Assembly (NCBI GenBank): GCA_031082105.1
Contig: JAVHLO010000096.1
Coordinates: forward strand, 3,762-9,952
Direction of reading: 5' to 3'
Length of the DNA stretch: 6,191 nucleotides
Source of the DNA: Planctomycetota bacterium
Lineage (GTDB): Bacteria; Planctomycetota; MHYJ01; JACQXL01; JAVHLO01
The position numbers were made by a program, and so were the translations under genes. The notes beneath the pieces were generated by a model, which worked only from the letters and a program-made list of their open reading frames with translations, was not told where the DNA came from and did no database searches. Positions 4,845 through 6,191 of the stretch are shown here, in pieces; the first letter of the stretch is position 1, and each line of letters opens with the position of its first letter.

Positions 4845-5918
4845 ATGAAGCGTCTTGCGATTGTCTTCGTCATCCTGAGCTTCTTCTCGTCGCGCTGCGC
4901 CGCGGCGGAGAAGGGGTCTTCGGCTCCACGGAGCACTCCGGTCGCCCCGGATGTCCCCGCAGTTCGGGAGCCGGCGCTCGGCGTGAAGGACCCGGGCGGC
5001 GAAGAGAACCACGCGTCGGAAGTCAAAGCGCCTTGCTCCGCAAGTCAGGCCGCAGAAGAGCATCCTGCGCCGGAGGCGAAGGACCCGGGCGCGCCGGACC
5101 CCGCGGCTGAAGAGAAACCCCCATCCGACTCGAAGGACCCTGCGGGCGCGAAGCCCGCTGTCGACGAGAAGCCGTCGCCGGAGGCGCTCCGCTTCGAGGC
5201 CGCCGTCAAGCGGATGGAGGAACTCCAGGGGTACCATCTCCTTACCCGGATCGACATCGACCCGGGCGACGAGCCGGTGAACATCAGGTTGAACGGCGTC
5301 TACCGGAAGCCCGGCATGATGCACCTGAAGATCGAGGGGCTGGGCGGCCGGGCGCCGACGGAGGCGTATTTCAACGAAGACCGCGGCGCGGTGCGCGACG
5401 CGTTCAAGAAGGTCTGGATGACGCCCGAACAGGCTGGCCTGCCGCTCACCGCCCGGCGCATGTGGAAGCCTGACGAGCTGCTGGAATACGCGCGCAAGTA
5501 TGCGAGCTCGTGCGTGCCAAAGGGGGACGAGACAGTCCGCGAGACCGCGTGTTCGGTGCTTGCGATCGATCTCACCAATGACGTCGTCCCCGAGCTGATG
5601 AAGAAGTTCGACATCGGCGACGACGTCGGCCTGAAGACCGAGACGATCACGATGACCACAAGGGTCTGGATGGGGAAGGAAGACGGTTTTATCCACCGGT
5701 TCGAGTTCCGGCTCAAAGGGATGGCCTCGGGATTTCCTGACGAGGGCGAGGGTGGCGAGGAAGGCGAGGAGGAGGAGGAGGAAGGGGAAGAGGAACTCGA
5801 GGACGTGCCTGTGTCGGTGTTCTTTGTGAGCGATTTCACCGGGTTCGGCAAGGACCTCGAGACGGACATCCCGCCCGAGGCGAAAGAGCTGCTCGGGCTG
5901 GACGGGGAAGGCGACTAG
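4845..5918 (+). CDS. Exported protein with Pro/Ala/Glu/Lys-rich linker and possible LolA-like domain
   Basis: This 357-residue protein is not recognised by name. Residues 1-21 form a Sec signal peptide (MKRL, then a hydrophobic core, with a likely signal peptidase I cut after AAA at 19-21), so it should be periplasmic or outer-membrane associated. Residues 22-112 are low complexity (Pro, Ala, Glu, Lys), with loosely repeated units starting KDP at 48, 79 and 97. From about 113 a folded domain begins: a helix (FEAAVKRMEELQGYH), then strand-like segments with NGVYRKPGMMHLKIEG (150-165), EAYFNEDRG and VWMGKEDGFIHRFEFRLKG (274-292). This pattern recalls LolA/LppX-type lipid-carrier folds, but that is inference. 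C223 and C236 could form a disulfide. An acidic run (299-320) is inserted before the last strand. The start has no Shine-Dalgarno; the promoter lies so close that the mRNA is probably leaderless. The signal peptide supports ATG 4845. Confidence 0.85.
   Translation: MKRLAIVFVILSFFSSRCAAAEKGSSAPRSTPVAPDVPAVREPALGVKDPGGEENHASEVKAPCSASQAAEEHPAPEAKDPGAPDPAAEEKPPSDSKDPAGAKPAVDEKPSPEALRFEAAVKRMEELQGYHLLTRIDIDPGDEPVNIRLNGVYRKPGMMHLKIEGLGGRAPTEAYFNEDRGAVRDAFKKVWMTPEQAGLPLTARRMWKPDELLEYARKYASSCVPKGDETVRETACSVLAIDLTNDVVPELMKKFDIGDDVGLKTETITMTTRVWMGKEDGFIHRFEFRLKGMASGFPDEGEGGEEGEEEEEEGEEELEDVPVSVFFVSDFTGFGKDLETDIPPEAKELLGLDGEGD
5739..5804 (+). repeat. Purine-rich GAG-type low-complexity tract coding an acidic run
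   Basis: This in-frame tract encodes 22 residues, almost all Glu, Gly or Asp. It contains 30 unbroken purines (5766-5795), including five GAG codons in a row. Such tracts are prone to replication slippage in steps of three, so its length may vary between strains without breaking the frame. Confidence 0.8.
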
Positions 5919-5933
5919 CCGTACTCTACCGCC

Positions 5934-5960
5934 TAAACGTCAAATGAGATTTGGCGTTTG
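5934..5960 (+). terminator. Terminator-like hairpin after the exported-protein gene
   Basis: AAACGTCAAAT (5935-5945) pairs with ATTTGGCGTTT (5949-5959): 11 bp with one G-U pair and a 3-base GAG loop, 16 bases past the stop. The following GTTGTCTATCC is only partly T-rich, so termination may be inefficient or Rho-assisted. Confidence 0.55.
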
Positions 5961-6003
5961 TTGTCTATCCGAGCGCGTATGTCAGCTATCGAGACGAACT
6001 CCG

Positions 6004-6066
6004 GATGAACACGGATGCGCAGAAACCTGCGGATTTATCGGTGTCCATCCGTGTTCATCGGTGGTT
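6004..6066. repeat. Intergenic repeat: inverted 14-mers plus a period-10 triplet
   Basis: GGATGAACACGGAT-type arms at 6004-6017 and 6046-6059 are perfect 14-base inverted copies. Between them is a small inner stem (6018-6022 with 6027-6031). The right side is a degenerate period-10 repeat: ATCGGTGTCC (6037), ATCCGTGTTC (6047), ATCGGTGGTT (6057). Strings of this kind (ATCCGTGTTCATC) are, from memory, common between genes in many environmental genomes. No gene overlaps it convincingly. Confidence 0.8.
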
Positions 6067-6112
6067 CTTTTCGAGCGCCTTCCCATCTCGGGGTTGGCGG
6101 GGACTATGCTGT

Positions 6113-6132
6113 GATCCTGAGTCCACAGGATC
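6113..6132. repeat. Small perfect inverted repeat
   Basis: GATCCTG (6113-6119) and CAGGATC (6126-6132) are perfect 7-base inverted copies around a 6-base centre. There is no T-run after it on either side, so it is not a clear terminator; it could be a binding site or chance. Confidence 0.5.
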
Positions 6133-6163
6133 CGAAACGAGATTTCAGATCTTGTTCGGCCTC

Positions 6164-6191
6164 ACATTGGCCATTTGCCATTGACCATTTG
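6164..6191. repeat. Degenerate heptamer repeat (CCATTTG-like), cut by the window end
   Basis: Four 7-base units run to the last base: ACATTGG, CCATTTG, CCATTGA, CCATTTG. The array probably continues beyond the window. Similar arrays are, from memory, seen between genes of diverse bacteria. Confidence 0.7.

Noticed and set aside
4845..4900. Lipoprotein signal on the exported protein (Cys 18)
   Set aside because: The residues before Cys 18 are SSR, not a lipobox; the AAA that follows gives a better signal peptidase I site.
4713..5696. 327-codon minus-strand frame opposite the exported-protein gene
   Set aside because: Its product is Arg-rich and without family likeness, and it overlaps the rpsO promoter and the plus-strand gene with a clear signal peptide.
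5951..6184. 77-codon frame near the right end
   Set aside because: Covers the intergenic repeats and starts inside the terminator-like hairpin; no ribosome site or likeness.
1..6191. CRISPR array, tRNA, rRNA, riboswitch or transposase gene
   Set aside because: No regularly spaced direct repeats with spacers, no tRNA-like fold, no rRNA sequence, no known riboswitch core and no transposase-like protein were seen on either strand by eye.

Overview
The window is GC-rich bacterial DNA, dense in genes and without any plasmid, phage or insertion-sequence gene. The housekeeping genes (the end of dapB, rpsO, pnp) and the strong sigma70-type promoters mark it as an ordinary bacterial chromosome. I cannot name a phylum with confidence. 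The uncharacterised paralogue family and the short intergenic repeats recall Planctomycetota-like or other poorly cultured Gram-negative lineages, but that is from memory. A protein with a signal peptide and a possible LolA-like fold fits a cell with an outer membrane.

Layout from left to right: (1) 2-85 (+) is the last 27 codons of dapB (lysine/diaminopimelate synthesis). (2) 232-474, 519-1193 and 1441-2094 (+) encode a small two-helix DUF350-type membrane protein and two paralogous membrane-anchored proteins of unknown function, each with a clear Shine-Dalgarno. The paralogues are separated by 247 bases holding a 27-bp-arm inverted repeat and a short tandem repeat. The cluster ends at a strong intrinsic terminator (2112-2146). 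(3) 2171-4719 (-) is the classic rpsO-pnp pair: ribosomal protein S15, then polynucleotide phosphorylase. A small hairpin lies between them, and the pair is driven by a promoter with both hexamers at consensus. (4) 4845-5918 (+), divergent from rpsO, encodes an exported protein with a disordered Pro/Ala/Glu/Lys linker, a probable LolA/LppX-like domain and an acidic insert. Its own promoter sits so close to the ATG that the mRNA should be essentially leaderless. (5) 5919-6191 is non-coding and carries a terminator-like hairpin plus three further repeat or palindrome elements, the last cut by the window end.

How the genes relate: rpsO and pnp are a conserved pair linking ribosome assembly with RNA turnover. 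The three-gene left cluster probably acts together at the inner membrane, but its job is unknown. The promoters of rpsO and the exported-protein gene stand back to back, their -35 hexamers forming a perfect inverted repeat, so the two transcripts may influence each other. I found no convincing new defence or mobile system. The most interesting items are the DUF350 plus paralogue cluster, the mirror-image divergent promoters with the near-leaderless gene, and the set of short-period intergenic repeats.
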